This document shows, one piece after another, positions 24,803 through 34,005 of a stretch of DNA of 55,183 nucleotides (the first letter of the stretch is position 1; each line of letters starts with the position of its first letter). The position numbers and the translations under genes are program-made. The notes beneath the pieces are model-generated. The model ran no database searches. It was not told the origin of the DNA and saw nothing but the letters and a program-made list of their open reading frames with translations. Source of the stretch: UASB124 sp041662445. Its GTDB lineage: Bacteria; Babelota; Babeliae; Babelales; RVW-14. The DNA lies in contig JBAZSL010000011.1 of NCBI GenBank assembly GCA_041662445.1, positions 1 through 55,183 on the forward strand, in the 5' to 3' direction.

Positions 24803-26725
24803 ATGGCAACAGAAAAGAATACTTTAAATCTTGCACGTAAATGGCGATCACAAACATTTGAGCAGATTGTCGGACAAGACCTTTCGATCAAAATGCTTAA
24901 AAATAGTCTTGCTCGCAACAGAATGTTTCCGGTGTATCTTTTTTCAGGACAACGCGGATGCGGCAAAACATCAACGGCGCGCATTTTTGCTGCAGCAGTT
25001 AACTGTGCGCAACTTGCCAATTTTCAACGTGACGCAACATCATGCACGGTTCCCTGCCTTGCCTGCCCCTCGTGCACGGCTATGATGGGTGGCAATCACC
25101 CAGATTTTATCGAAATCGATGCCGCCTCACACACTGGTGTTGATAACGTGCGACAAATTATCGATGCTGCAAATTATATGCCGTTGGTTGGCCAAAAAAA
25201 AATATATCTCATCGATGAAGCACATATGCTCAGCAAGGCTGCTTTTAATGCCTGCCTTAAAATTTTGGAAGAACCACCAACATCCGCGCTTTTCATTTTG
25301 GCAACTACCGAAGTACCCAAAATACCAGCAACCATTGTTTCGCGCTGTTTTCAGCTCATTTTCGGGCCGCTTAAGGCGCATCAGCTCAAAGATCATTTAC
25401 GCATGTTATGCACAAGCGAGCAGATTTCCATTGAGGATACGGCTCTTGATATTATTATCGATGAAACCGAAGGATCAGCTCGCGATGCTATCAACCTGCT
25501 TGAACGCGTAAGATTTTCAAACGCCACTATCACCGCTCAGACGGTACGCGACGTTCTTGGCAAAATAAGCATGGGTGAACTTTCCATCCTTTTTACCTTA
25601 ATTATTACTCAAAATGCGTCAAAACTACTTGAACATCTTATGCTCATCAATTTCGAGCAACGCTCTCCACAATTACTCTGGGACATGATTATACAATGGT
25701 GCCGCGCAGTACTGTGGACAAAATACGGTGTAACAGCGCTTCCTGGGTCCATGACGCAGCACATCGAAGAGCTTAAGGCGTGCGCACGCTCATGTTCATT
25801 AAATCGTTTGACCGCAATTTTGACGCTATTATGGGCTCAAGAGGAACTTTTCCTCAGAACCACAAAGAAGCATCTTTTTTTAGAAATGACCCTTCTGCAA
25901 TTGTGTCAGCAGGTTGATGTTATTGATCTTGAAAACCTCATTAAGATGTGCCAAAAAGCACCCCCACCGTACACCTCACCAACGTCACCACTACCAACGA
26001 CAGTGCGGGACACAATATCGCCACAAGCACCTCTTCCACATACAGGCGGCCCTGGCATGTTGGCCATCCCGACCGCTGAGGCTTCAGCACAAGCTGAAAC
26101 GCCTGCGACGGTGGACAGGCCCGCCTCAATGCCCATTCCGGTCATCCCGCTTGTCCGCCATAGCCCGAACGACGGCGGAAGTGCGTCGCCCAGCGACGTG
26201 TATCGAGCGACGACGGACCAAAGTCGCGTCGTAGCTTCAGCGAAGACGGACCTGTCACGTCATAGCTCCGTGGGAGCGACGACGGACCAAAGTCGCGGAT
26301 GGGGGGCGTTTCTACAAGAGGTCACAAAACTTAATGATCCGCTTTTATGTTCCATATGTGCTCAAGCAACATTTGTTACTTTTAACGATGAAACACATAC
26401 CGTTACTATTCAATTAAGTGCAGACAGTGCATTTTTTAAAAATAAAATTGAAGAAACAAAGGCGCTCTGGCTCCCGTTGTTGTCGCGTTGTTTTGAAAGC
26501 TGCAATGGATTTACCTATGTTCCAAAACCACGCGATATCCCGTCCGCCGTCGCTCCTACGGAGCTATGGCGTGACAGGCCCACGCCAAACGTTGTATACA
26601 AGCAACAAGCTCAGGCACCAAACGAACCCGTATCGGCCCACAATGCCGCTAAATGGCCAAAAGCTTCCTTGATACTGCGCCATTTCCCCGGTAAAATAAG
26701 AAAAACGAAGGTGGGCGTCTTATGA
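24803..26725 (+). CDS. dnaX: DNA polymerase III subunit gamma/tau
   Basis: The clamp-loader ATPase begins at ATG 24803 (640 residues); the TTG-initiated extension upstream matches nothing in the family. Walker A is GQRGCGKTST (about 50), the zinc module is the four Cys around CTVPCLACPSC, Walker B is LIDEAHM (about 137) and sensor 1 includes ATTEVPK..VSRCF. Domain III follows to about 365. The linker (about 390-505) is Pro/Ala-rich and contains translated palindromic repeat DNA: the peptide ATTDQSR occurs twice, 23 residues apart. A C-terminal tau-like domain (about 506-600) ends in another repeat-derived stretch. It overlaps der by four bases. Confidence 0.95.
   Translation: MATEKNTLNLARKWRSQTFEQIVGQDLSIKMLKNSLARNRMFPVYLFSGQRGCGKTSTARIFAAAVNCAQLANFQRDATSCTVPCLACPSCTAMMGGNHPDFIEIDAASHTGVDNVRQIIDAANYMPLVGQKKIYLIDEAHMLSKAAFNACLKILEEPPTSALFILATTEVPKIPATIVSRCFQLIFGPLKAHQLKDHLRMLCTSEQISIEDTALDIIIDETEGSARDAINLLERVRFSNATITAQTVRDVLGKISMGELSILFTLIITQNASKLLEHLMLINFEQRSPQLLWDMIIQWCRAVLWTKYGVTALPGSMTQHIEELKACARSCSLNRLTAILTLLWAQEELFLRTTKKHLFLEMTLLQLCQQVDVIDLENLIKMCQKAPPPYTSPTSPLPTTVRDTISPQAPLPHTGGPGMLAIPTAEASAQAETPATVDRPASMPIPVIPLVRHSPNDGGSASPSDVYRATTDQSRVVASAKTDLSRHSSVGATTDQSRGWGAFLQEVTKLNDPLLCSICAQATFVTFNDETHTVTIQLSADSAFFKNKIEETKALWLPLLSRCFESCNGFTYVPKPRDIPSAVAPTELWRDRPTPNVVYKQQAQAPNEPVSAHNAAKWPKASLILRHFPGKIRKTKVGVL
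26205..26297 (+). repeat. Palindromic repeat copies within dnaX
   Basis: Two identical 24-nt units (26205-26228 and 26274-26297, containing GACGACGGACCAAAGTCG) lie 69 nt apart and keep the reading frame. Between them CCTGTCACGTCATAGCTCCG starts a unit that recurs inverted at 26539-26578. Confidence 0.8.
26539..26578 (-). repeat. Inverted copy of the dnaX-internal palindromic repeat
   Basis: Read on the minus strand this begins CCTGTCACGCCATAGCTCCG and matches 26251-26288 with few changes. It is translated in frame near the end of dnaX. Confidence 0.75.
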
Positions 26726-28047
26726 CACAACAACTCAATTATCCTCAAGTTCTTCTTGTCGGTAGAACCAACGTAGGCAAATCTACCCTATTTAATCGTA
26801 TGACTAAACAAAACCGAAGTATTGTTTTTGAACGCGCAGGCGTTACACGCGACTATCTTCAAGAATTAGTCGACTGGAAAGGCAAATCGTTTGTACTTGT
26901 AGATACCGGTGGCCTTTCATTTGAACGTAACAAAGACGATATAAGCCAGCGTGTATATACAAAGGTAATCGAACTTTTTGATGCCGCTACGCTTATTCTT
27001 TTTGTTGTTGATGGTAAACATGGACCAGTTGAAGAAGATACGCGTATTGCCTCTGTCTTACGCAAGTCAAACAAACCGGTCATTGTTGTTGTTAACAAAG
27101 CAGATAACCAAACGATCGTCGAAGATACGTTGCCAGAATTTTATGCCTTGGGATTTGAACAACTTATTCCTGTCTCAGGCATCCATGGTTCGGGCATTGG
27201 AACACTATTAGGCACCATCGCTCAAGCGGTTCCGCTTCCCGCACAAGTTCAAGCATCTGCTCCATCGTACAATGTAACCATCATCGGCAAACCTAATGTC
27301 GGTAAATCATCGCTCATGAATTTGCTCATTAAACATGAACGGTCTATTGTTTCGCCTATTGCCGGAACAACACGTGAGGCTATTTCGGAACTGACATATC
27401 ATTGTAACGATTTGATACAAATAACCGACACCGCAGGAGTACGACGATCACGTAAAGTTGAAGATGACCTTGAAGAGCTCATGGTTAAAAGTTCTCTTCA
27501 GGCGATTCGTACTGCTGACATCATTCTTGTAGTCATTGACGCTTCAGAAGGTAAAATCGCTGATCAGGAGCTTAAGCTTCTTTTTTATGCTTATGAACAA
27601 AAGAAAATGATCATTGTTGTTTTCAATAAAACTGATCTGCTCGACGACTATCACACTTCAACACTCAAGCAAAGCATTGATGAATACAAATTTATACTCA
27701 AAAAGCTTCCCCAAATGTGGATTTCATGCGTCACCGAGAAAAACGTCATTAAAATTTTTAATCAAATCACCAACGTGTGGCAACGATGCAGCCAAACTTT
27801 TGAGCCCCTCACACTTGATGAAACAGTTCAACGTAGCCTAGCTCATAAGCATCTTTATCACACCACCGAACAGCTCAAGGTCTTCAAGATAACACCGTTA
27901 CAAGCAACAACACCGACATTTATTCTGCAGGTGAATTATCCTGAATGGTTTGGGCCAAGTGAATTAAGTTGCATCGAAAATATTTTGCGTGATGCCTACG
28001 ATCTGTTGGGCTGCCCTGTTTCACTCATTGTCAAGGGTGCGGCGTAA
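26722..28047 (+). CDS. der: Ribosome biogenesis GTPase Der (EngA)
   Basis: The protein (441 residues) has two tandem G domains and a C-terminal KH-like domain, as in all Der proteins, which act in 50S subunit assembly. G1 motifs are GRTNVGKST (about 13) and GKPNVGKSS (about 191). DTGG/DTAG G3 motifs and NKAD/NKTD G4 motifs are present. The C-terminal domain includes FILQVNYPEWFGPSE. The ATG overlaps the dnaX stop codon (ATGA), so translation is coupled. Its own stop overlaps the lptB start by one base. Confidence 0.97.
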   Translation: MTQQLNYPQVLLVGRTNVGKSTLFNRMTKQNRSIVFERAGVTRDYLQELVDWKGKSFVLVDTGGLSFERNKDDISQRVYTKVIELFDAATLILFVVDGKHGPVEEDTRIASVLRKSNKPVIVVVNKADNQTIVEDTLPEFYALGFEQLIPVSGIHGSGIGTLLGTIAQAVPLPAQVQASAPSYNVTIIGKPNVGKSSLMNLLIKHERSIVSPIAGTTREAISELTYHCNDLIQITDTAGVRRSRKVEDDLEELMVKSSLQAIRTADIILVVIDASEGKIADQELKLLFYAYEQKKMIIVVFNKTDLLDDYHTSTLKQSIDEYKFILKKLPQMWISCVTEKNVIKIFNQITNVWQRCSQTFEPLTLDETVQRSLAHKHLYHTTEQLKVFKITPLQATTPTFILQVNYPEWFGPSELSCIENILRDAYDLLGCPVSLIVKGAA

Positions 28048-28841
28048 TGGCCCTCCTTTCCGTGCATAATTTTAGCCAAATGGCAGGGCGTAAGCAGATA
28101 CTTTCATCAGTAACATTTCATGCTGAAGCGGGGAAAGTTGTCGTGCTCCTTGGTCCCAATGGCGCGGGCAAAACAACGCTTCTTAAAAGTATTATCGGGC
28201 TCCTGCCCCCAATGGCCCACGCCGCCACAGCCCCCATCAAAAACATGCTCTTGTTTGATGATGAAACGATTAATGCATGGCCAATTTATCGACGCGTACA
28301 AGCCGGACTGCTCTACGTCCCCCAACACAGCTCTCTTTTTCAGTCACTTACCGTGCACGAGAATCTTGCTATCGTGTACCACTATCACGAAGCCTGGAAA
28401 AATATACCCAACAAAGATTTTACTCAAGAAGTCGATCGTTGGCTTACCGCAACTCACCTAACCGCTACGCTACAACAAAAAGCAGGAACTCTTTCGGGCG
28501 GGCAAAAGCGCAAACTCGAAGTTATTCGTGCGCTTTTAATGAAACCAAAAATGCTTCTCTTAGATGAACCGTTTGCGGGCGTTGATCCAAAATCAATTTA
28601 CGAGCTCAAAAATATTTTTACTGACATGGCTCAGAATGGCATCGGAGTTGTTATCTCAGATCACCATGTCGACCAGCTACTTTCGATTGGAAAAACCGTC
28701 TATGTTCTCATCGGTGGACGTGTGGTAAGCTCGGGAAGCATTCGTGAAATTCTTGAAAATACGTACACTAAAGAAAGCTATTTAGGTACGCAGTTTTACG
28801 AGGAAATGGCCCAGCGTTTTTTGCACGAGAAAGGATCGTAA
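28047..28841 (+). CDS. lptB: LPS export ABC transporter ATP-binding protein LptB
   Basis: A 264-residue ABC ATPase with Walker A GPNGAGKTT (about 36), Q-loop LLYVPQH, signature LSGGQKRKLEV (about 150), Walker B MLLLDEPFAG and a D-loop VDPKS. VPQHSSLFQSLTVHENL and DEPFAGVDPKSI are typical of LptB, which powers removal of LPS from the inner membrane with LptFG. A TAATG overlap couples it to der and another to hpf. The lptB-hpf adjacency is a known arrangement (lptB-rpoN-hpf in Proteobacteria); rpoN is absent here. A branched-chain amino acid transporter ATPase is the main alternative, but the hpf neighbour argues for LptB. Confidence 0.85.
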   Translation: MALLSVHNFSQMAGRKQILSSVTFHAEAGKVVVLLGPNGAGKTTLLKSIIGLLPPMAHAATAPIKNMLLFDDETINAWPIYRRVQAGLLYVPQHSSLFQSLTVHENLAIVYHYHEAWKNIPNKDFTQEVDRWLTATHLTATLQQKAGTLSGGQKRKLEVIRALLMKPKMLLLDEPFAGVDPKSIYELKNIFTDMAQNGIGVVISDHHVDQLLSIGKTVYVLIGGRVVSSGSIREILENTYTKESYLGTQFYEEMAQRFLHEKGS

Positions 28842-29188
28842 TGGAGATAAAAATAACGTTTCACAATATGCCGCACTCGCCCGTCCTTGAACAACATGCC
28901 ACTGCAAAATTAAAAAAAATTGAAGAGATCTTAAAAGCTCAAGCACACATGAGCCCGTTCACCGTCGAAATGGGTCTCACCGCAAATAAACAACATCCTC
29001 ATCATGCGGCGCGTCTTCATGTCAAAACACGGACTTTTAACCTCAACACCCATCAGGAGGGTCCTGACATGTATATCGCTATCGACACCGCAATTGACAA
29101 AATGGTCGCCATGATCATAAAAGAAAAAGAACAACTCACTGAAAGAACGCAAAACCCTGACACAGATAAGAAGAATTTTTCACGGTAA
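28841..29188 (+). CDS. hpf: Ribosome hibernation-promoting factor (short HPF)
   Basis: The 115-residue protein matches HPF/YfiA: MEIKITFHNMPHSPVLEQHA, then the beta-strand ARLHVKTRTFNL and DMYIAIDTAIDKMVAMI. It binds the 30S decoding region and inactivates ribosomes in stationary or starved cells. It has the short form without the C-terminal dimerisation domain. It ends the dnaX-der-lptB-hpf operon, overlapping lptB by one base. A hibernation factor fits a lifestyle with dormant extracellular stages, which is inference. Confidence 0.9.
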   Translation: MEIKITFHNMPHSPVLEQHATAKLKKIEEILKAQAHMSPFTVEMGLTANKQHPHHAARLHVKTRTFNLNTHQEGPDMYIAIDTAIDKMVAMIIKEKEQLTERTQNPDTDKKNFSR

Positions 29189-30022
29189 CTACCTCATTCC
29201 ATAATACGATAACAACGCCTTAAGAATAAGTGGCATCACCAGCATTCCGCAGGTGATGCCACTTATATTTTTGAATCTTCCCCACAACGTTTCTTCGCGT
29301 CCAGGAATTATAATCACGTACATAAACACAATGACGCAAAGCACCGCATTGAATGCCAGCAGCCCATAACCGGTAAGCAGCCAACAACCAAGCGCAGCAA
29401 CATCAATCATTGCTGCCCCCATACAAGCCTCAATCAATTTGGGATCACGGCGCACCCAGCGTGGTGCAGGAATACGGCGCCAACGCAGGTAGTAATTAGC
29501 AATTCTTACAAGAAGAATGAGCCACATTATAGTGTTAAACCATAAAAACAATCGCCACCACGGCACTGCGGCAAATGAAGCACAAAGCGTATTCCATTGT
29601 TGCTCACTATTTTCAATAGCACCAAAGCTTTTTTCAAGATCAGGTAACGATGGGCTAGAAACAGCAATAGATGACGTAGCTGCAACAAAAGCATCACCAC
29701 TCATCGGAACAGCATTTGATGGCATGCTTCTGTTGTTGAGTAATGCGGCACAGCTAAACGGCTTAACCTTACCATTAAGCCCAACAACCAACCCTGACAC
29801 ATATATTGAAGTGGGATTTGCGTTAACAATTTCAGGTATAAGCCAACCAGCAAATGGCCCCACCAGCATATTTTTATTTTTCTTAAAAGCATCAACAAAT
29901 CCGCTCGTTGATTCAACAAGCGGATGCCATGATGTCAGTGCCACATCGGGTGAGTCAGCTGAAAATTGAAGGGTATTTTTAATAATGCCACACTCCTGCG
30001 GGGCAAGACTGAAGCGTACCAT
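29189..30022 (-). CDS. Membrane protein of unknown function; 5' end probably frameshifted
   Basis: The 277-residue frame has a soluble first half, then about four hydrophobic segments (about 155-175, 200-225, 227-247, 255-272). A lumenal or periplasmic N-domain followed by membrane helices would need an N-terminal signal. One exists just upstream, in the other frame (30023-30138). The junction is an A7 run, read as T7 at 30024-30030. One extra A would fuse the signal segment to MVRFSLAPQECGI. The first ATG of this frame also has no ribosome site. So the true product is likely about 315 residues, made if the A-run is an assembly error, a recent mutation, or a slippage site. I recognise no family. 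Confidence 0.65.
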   Translation of the reverse strand: MVRFSLAPQECGIIKNTLQFSADSPDVALTSWHPLVESTSGFVDAFKKNKNMLVGPFAGWLIPEIVNANPTSIYVSGLVVGLNGKVKPFSCAALLNNRSMPSNAVPMSGDAFVAATSSIAVSSPSLPDLEKSFGAIENSEQQWNTLCASFAAVPWWRLFLWFNTIMWLILLVRIANYYLRWRRIPAPRWVRRDPKLIEACMGAAMIDVAALGCWLLTGYGLLAFNAVLCVIVFMYVIIIPGREETLWGRFKNISGITCGMLVMPLILKALLSYYGMR

Positions 30023-30138
30023 ATTTTTTTACTCACTATGGCATCATCAAGATCATTAGTTACCATAAACGTAACCGCGTGTACGCCACTTACCCAGAGC
30101 ATCAAAAGTATAAAAAACTTTGTTTTTTTTAACATCAT
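30023..30138 (-). pseudogene. Out-of-frame signal-peptide start of the downstream membrane protein
   Basis: GGGAG precedes an ATGATG at 30138/30135 that begins MLKKTKFFILLMLWVSGVHA, a textbook signal peptide, followed by VTFMVTNDLDDAIVSKK. The frame then runs out of phase with the 277-residue frame at an A7 run. Alone it would encode a 66-67 residue peptide of no clear sense. It is best read as the first exon-like part of a frameshifted gene. Confidence 0.65.
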
Positions 30139-30231
30139 ATCTCCCAACTCTTTACTTACGCACGCCCACTTTTGGTATGGTCGTATAGATTACATCTAAA
30201 GAAAATATTTCATAACACAAAGGAGCATGTC

Positions 30232-31914
30232 ATGAGCCACAAATATATAAAACATCTTCTTGGCCTACTACTTGTCACCATATTTTTTGCAGCAACTCCC
30301 GCATCAAAAAATACACCGCCGCGCCTGGTAGCAATCATGATCATCGATCAATGTTCTTATCATTACATTCCCAAGCTTCGTCATCATTTTCGCTATGGCC
30401 TCAAAGAGCTCCTTGAAAATGGCATCGTTTATACCAATGCATACCACGCCCATGCCATTCCCGAAACATCGCCAGGGCACCATGCACTAAGCACAGGCAC
30501 ACTCCCCAAAGAACACAGCGTTGTTTTAAATGAATGGTTCGATGATCACTATAACGGTATCTTGTATGGATACCTCACGCCTCAGCAGTCACCCAATGAT
30601 CCAAAATATGAAGCCCTTACCTGTAGCCAAACCAGAGTTGACGGCCTCTCTGATCAATTTGTTATGGCACGTACCAATAATACGGCACATCATGCCGTAG
30701 CCATCTCACTTAAACCACAGCCAGCACTAGCATGCGCACAACGGTTGGGCAAGGCCATCTGGTTTAATGAGTACACGGGCAACTTTATTTCCAACACAAA
30801 CTATTTTGACAAAACGCCACTATGGATTGATGCATTTAATCAAAGACTCAACTTATCAAAACTAACCTCATTGACCTGGCAATGCATGTATGAGTCTGAC
30901 GATAAGGCCTATGCTTTCCCTTTTATCGATAATTATGAGTTTGCAAGCTTTTCTAGCAGCATGGCCAGCGGCGTACCTATTCCCATTGGCAATGTCGATG
31001 CATTCTACAAAAACAACAATGGCAAAAACCATACATATGCCCCCTACTCACTTTTTCTCAAAACCCCACATGCAAGCCAAGCGCTTATAGAGCTTGCAAA
31101 AGAAACACTTGATCAAAAGCTCAAAAACAAAAATGATCGGCTTATTTTATGGATATGTTTAGGGAATCTTGATCTTTTATGCCACTATTACGGCCCGCAT
31201 GCCCGTGAATCCATTGATACGCTCTATCATTTTGATAAACAAATTCAGGAGTTCATGGACTACGCAAAAAAACAGCTCGGTGAAGAAAATTGTCTTTTTG
31301 CACTCACCGCCGACCATGGCATTGCACCTATACCAGAACTCATGCGTAAACAGGGAATGAAGCTTGCACAACGCATTATGGGAAAAGATCTTATTGCGTC
31401 GATGAATGAACTTATTAAGAAAAAATACAACCTTGATGCCATCGTCAAAATCTACGAGCCAACATTTTTCATTCTCAATAAAGAAGCACTTGCTTCGGTC
31501 AGCCCAACAATTCAACACGCCGTTGTTGATGACCTTGTAAAATTTTTATCGCAGCAAGAAGGCATTAAACACGTATGGACACATGCAGACCTTAAACAAG
31601 CAAACTTTGAGCCTGATTCACGAGAGAATTTTTACAAGAACCACATCTACCGGAATCGCTTGGGCGATATTATCTGCATGCCGGAACCCTACTGCCTTAT
31701 ATCAAATTATGCCACAGGAACAAGCCATTTGAGCCCTTACGATTATGATACCCACGTACCACTCATTGTATGCCAGAAGGGACGCAAACATCGAACCATT
31801 TCGCGTAAAGTATGGGCTGGCCAACTACCTGGCACCATTGCGCACATGCTGGGCATCAACCGCCCTGTAGCGGCAACGGATGACCTGTTACCGGGAATTG
31901 CAGAGAGCGACTAA
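30232..31914 (+). CDS. Secreted alkaline phosphatase-superfamily hydrolase
   Basis: The start at 30232 is set by AAAGGAG six bases upstream; the product has 560 residues with a signal peptide (hydrophobic HLLGLLLVTIFFAAT). The alkaline phosphatase fold is indicated by the first metal Asp in IMIIDQCSY, the nucleophile region ETSPGHHALSTGTLP (Thr or Ser), EHSVVLNEWFD, the LTADHGIAP motif (Asp and His metal ligands, about residue 358) and GTSHLSPYDYDTHVPLIV near the end. The spacing resembles PafA-type phosphatases and nucleotide pyrophosphatase/phosphodiesterases. It should release phosphate or nucleoside monophosphate outside the cytoplasm. It precedes an exported ankyrin gene and an exported protease. 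Confidence 0.85.
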   Translation: MSHKYIKHLLGLLLVTIFFAATPASKNTPPRLVAIMIIDQCSYHYIPKLRHHFRYGLKELLENGIVYTNAYHAHAIPETSPGHHALSTGTLPKEHSVVLNEWFDDHYNGILYGYLTPQQSPNDPKYEALTCSQTRVDGLSDQFVMARTNNTAHHAVAISLKPQPALACAQRLGKAIWFNEYTGNFISNTNYFDKTPLWIDAFNQRLNLSKLTSLTWQCMYESDDKAYAFPFIDNYEFASFSSSMASGVPIPIGNVDAFYKNNNGKNHTYAPYSLFLKTPHASQALIELAKETLDQKLKNKNDRLILWICLGNLDLLCHYYGPHARESIDTLYHFDKQIQEFMDYAKKQLGEENCLFALTADHGIAPIPELMRKQGMKLAQRIMGKDLIASMNELIKKKYNLDAIVKIYEPTFFILNKEALASVSPTIQHAVVDDLVKFLSQQEGIKHVWTHADLKQANFEPDSRENFYKNHIYRNRLGDIICMPEPYCLISNYATGTSHLSPYDYDTHVPLIVCQKGRKHRTISRKVWAGQLPGTIAHMLGINRPVAATDDLLPGIAESD

Positions 31915-31936
31915 ATTTTATAAATGGGGAGCATTT

Positions 31937-32950
31937 ATGAAGAACCATGCGCAAGCCTCACTGCTTTCTCTTGTTCTTGCCTGTCACTGTACATTCAACA
32001 ACCAACTTTTATGTATGGAAGAACCTTCATGCAAAAGAACTGAAATTCCAGTAGTATCTTCAGAACAACTCAATAAAAAGTTATTGATAGCAGCATACAA
32101 TCTTGATCTTGAAACCGTTCGGCTTCTCCTCAAGGCTGGTGCAAACGTCAATGCACAAGATTGCCAGGTCACCCCTCTCCACTGCGCCGTCATCTACGAC
32201 GATGACAATTTGAATAGTGTCAGCAATGACAATCTTGGTATGGTTAAACTTCTTCTTAATAATCACGCAAAAATTAATGCTCACGATGGTGGCGGCAACA
32301 CGCCTTTGCATACAGCACTTGATTCTGGCTGTCCACCTGAGGTAATTCGATTTCTCCTTAATAATCGAGCGAAGGTTAATGCTCAAAACAACAAAGGCGA
32401 TACGCCTTTGCATACAGCACTTTACGATTGCTGCCAACCCGGTGTAATTCTACTTCTCCTCAATGCTGGCGCAAATGTCAGGGCAAGAAACAAGCAGGGA
32501 GCTACCCCGTTACACTATGCAGCCAGCAGAGGTAATCCTGAAGTTGTTCAGCTTCTCCTTGATGCTCATGCAAATGTTGATGCGCGAGCTCGGATGGGCT
32601 ATACCCCACTTCATGAAGCAGCGGAAAATGACAACCTTAATGTTGTGCAGATTCTCCTTAAGGCGGGCGCAAATGTTAATGCGCAGGATGCGCTTGGCGA
32701 TACTCCTTTGCATGGCGCAGCCAAAAAGGGTCATCTTGACGTTGTTCGATCTCTGGTCGGTCTTGCTCACATACCGCAAGATCTCGGCGCAATTGTTGTT
32801 AATGCCTGGGCTAATGCGCCAATAGAAATTTGCCAACTTATGTTCTCATTTATAAGCATCGATCTAGACATCAGAAATATCCATGGGCAAACGGCATTCG
32901 ATGTAGCCACAACCGATGAGATCAAAGACCTGTTACGACCAATCGCATAG
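31937..32950 (+). CDS. Exported ankyrin-repeat protein (about seven repeats)
   Basis: ATG 31937 follows GGGGAG and opens a signal peptide (MKNHAQASLLSLVLACHC). From about residue 65 the 337-residue product has around seven ankyrin repeats with near-consensus units such as GDTPLHTAL, GATPLHYAASRGNPEVVQLL and GYTPLHEAAENDNLNVVQILLKAGANVNAQD. A C-terminal segment (about 270-310) departs from ankyrin and contains APIEICQLMFSFISI, which recurs in similar form in the ankyrin protein at 40753. A last partial ankyrin unit closes the protein. Such proteins usually bind other proteins and, when exported by intracellular bacteria, often act on the host; that is inference. Confidence 0.9.
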   Translation: MKNHAQASLLSLVLACHCTFNNQLLCMEEPSCKRTEIPVVSSEQLNKKLLIAAYNLDLETVRLLLKAGANVNAQDCQVTPLHCAVIYDDDNLNSVSNDNLGMVKLLLNNHAKINAHDGGGNTPLHTALDSGCPPEVIRFLLNNRAKVNAQNNKGDTPLHTALYDCCQPGVILLLLNAGANVRARNKQGATPLHYAASRGNPEVVQLLLDAHANVDARARMGYTPLHEAAENDNLNVVQILLKAGANVNAQDALGDTPLHGAAKKGHLDVVRSLVGLAHIPQDLGAIVVNAWANAPIEICQLMFSFISIDLDIRNIHGQTAFDVATTDEIKDLLRPIA

Positions 32951-33051
32951 TAATAACTCGCCCTAAAAAAACTTGTTATTTACCGCAAGCCTAAAATTTA
33001 ATACTCTTTGAAAAAGGATAGTTTTAAACGGTGCATAAAGGGAGAAAGTTC

Positions 33052-34005
33052 ATGAAGACTCGTCTTTTTATAAAAACAATAGCGTTACTGCCCGTTCTAT
33101 GGAGCACTCACTTCATCACCGCTGCTGATACTTCAACCGCAAACAATTCAATCGCAGGTATCATAGAAGCAGATCGCTTAGTCACCGGCATTCCAGCAGC
33201 CGATATTTCAGCCTTGAGTATTCCAAAAGGCTACAAACAAATCGAATGTCATCTAACACCAATTTCGTCAATTCTACCCCATCAAACACCAACTAATCTT
33301 CCTGTTGCATTTCAGCCATCAAAAGATATCACACCAACATTGAAATATAGTTATGGCTGGAGCGGGTGTGTAGCCGCCACTGATTGGAATGAGCCCGCAC
33401 TTAATTCTGTGAGTGCCATAGCTGGGACGTGGACCGTTCCAGCTATACAGCCGTCGGTCAACGATTCTTATTGTGTAATGTGGGTTGGAATGGATGGTTT
33501 TTACTACAGAAGTAAAACAGTTGAACAAATCGGCACCGGTCATTGTTGGCTCAAGGGGAAAGAATTCCACTATGCCTGGTTTCAAATGTTTCCAGACACC
33601 CCCAGCAATATGATTAATGATTTCCCTCTGAAGGTTGGCGATGTAATCACCGCAACAGTAAACTACACATCGAACAACATTTTTCTTATGCGCTTATATA
33701 ATACGACCCAAAAAGTCGTCGTCACCATTCCAGGGAAATATACGACATCATCAAAAGCTAAACGGCAATCGGCAGAATGGATTGTTGAAGCGCCTTCATC
33801 GTATACAGCCCTCTTACCGTTAGCAAATTTCGCTACCATTCGTTTCGCCAATTGCAAAACAACCATCAACGATGTTAGTGGGTACTTAACTAATGCTGCA
33901 TGGCTCACTGCCGCTATAAAGCTAATAGATGGCGGCGGCACTGCCAAAGCCATACCAGCGATATTGCCTGGATCAAGTTTTACCGTTACCTGGCAACGTC
34001 AATAA
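33052..34005 (+). CDS. Secreted glutamic endopeptidase, G1 family (eqolisin-like)
   Basis: From ATG 33052 (after AAAGGGAG) the product has 317 residues and a signal peptide ending near ITAAD. The region from about residue 95 follows the G1 pattern: YGWSGCVA, AIAGTWTVPAI, YCVMWVGMDGF, VEQIGTG with the expected catalytic Gln, AWFQMFP, KVGDVITATVNY, and SAEWIVEAPS with the expected catalytic Glu. Eqolisins are acid proteases known best from fungi, with scattered bacterial members. A propeptide-like stretch (about 25-90) precedes the domain. It could act in an acidic host vacuole. Tandem position with exported ankyrin and phosphatase genes fits a secreted set. Confidence 0.85.
   Translation: MKTRLFIKTIALLPVLWSTHFITAADTSTANNSIAGIIEADRLVTGIPAADISALSIPKGYKQIECHLTPISSILPHQTPTNLPVAFQPSKDITPTLKYSYGWSGCVAATDWNEPALNSVSAIAGTWTVPAIQPSVNDSYCVMWVGMDGFYYRSKTVEQIGTGHCWLKGKEFHYAWFQMFPDTPSNMINDFPLKVGDVITATVNYTSNNIFLMRLYNTTQKVVVTIPGKYTTSSKAKRQSAEWIVEAPSSYTALLPLANFATIRFANCKTTINDVSGYLTNAAWLTAAIKLIDGGGTAKAIPAILPGSSFTVTWQRQ

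Noticed and set aside
29935..30147. Independent 70-residue protein with signal peptide
   Set aside because: Its C-terminal half is antisense-free but out of phase with, and overlaps, the larger membrane-protein frame; a frameshifted start of that gene explains it better.
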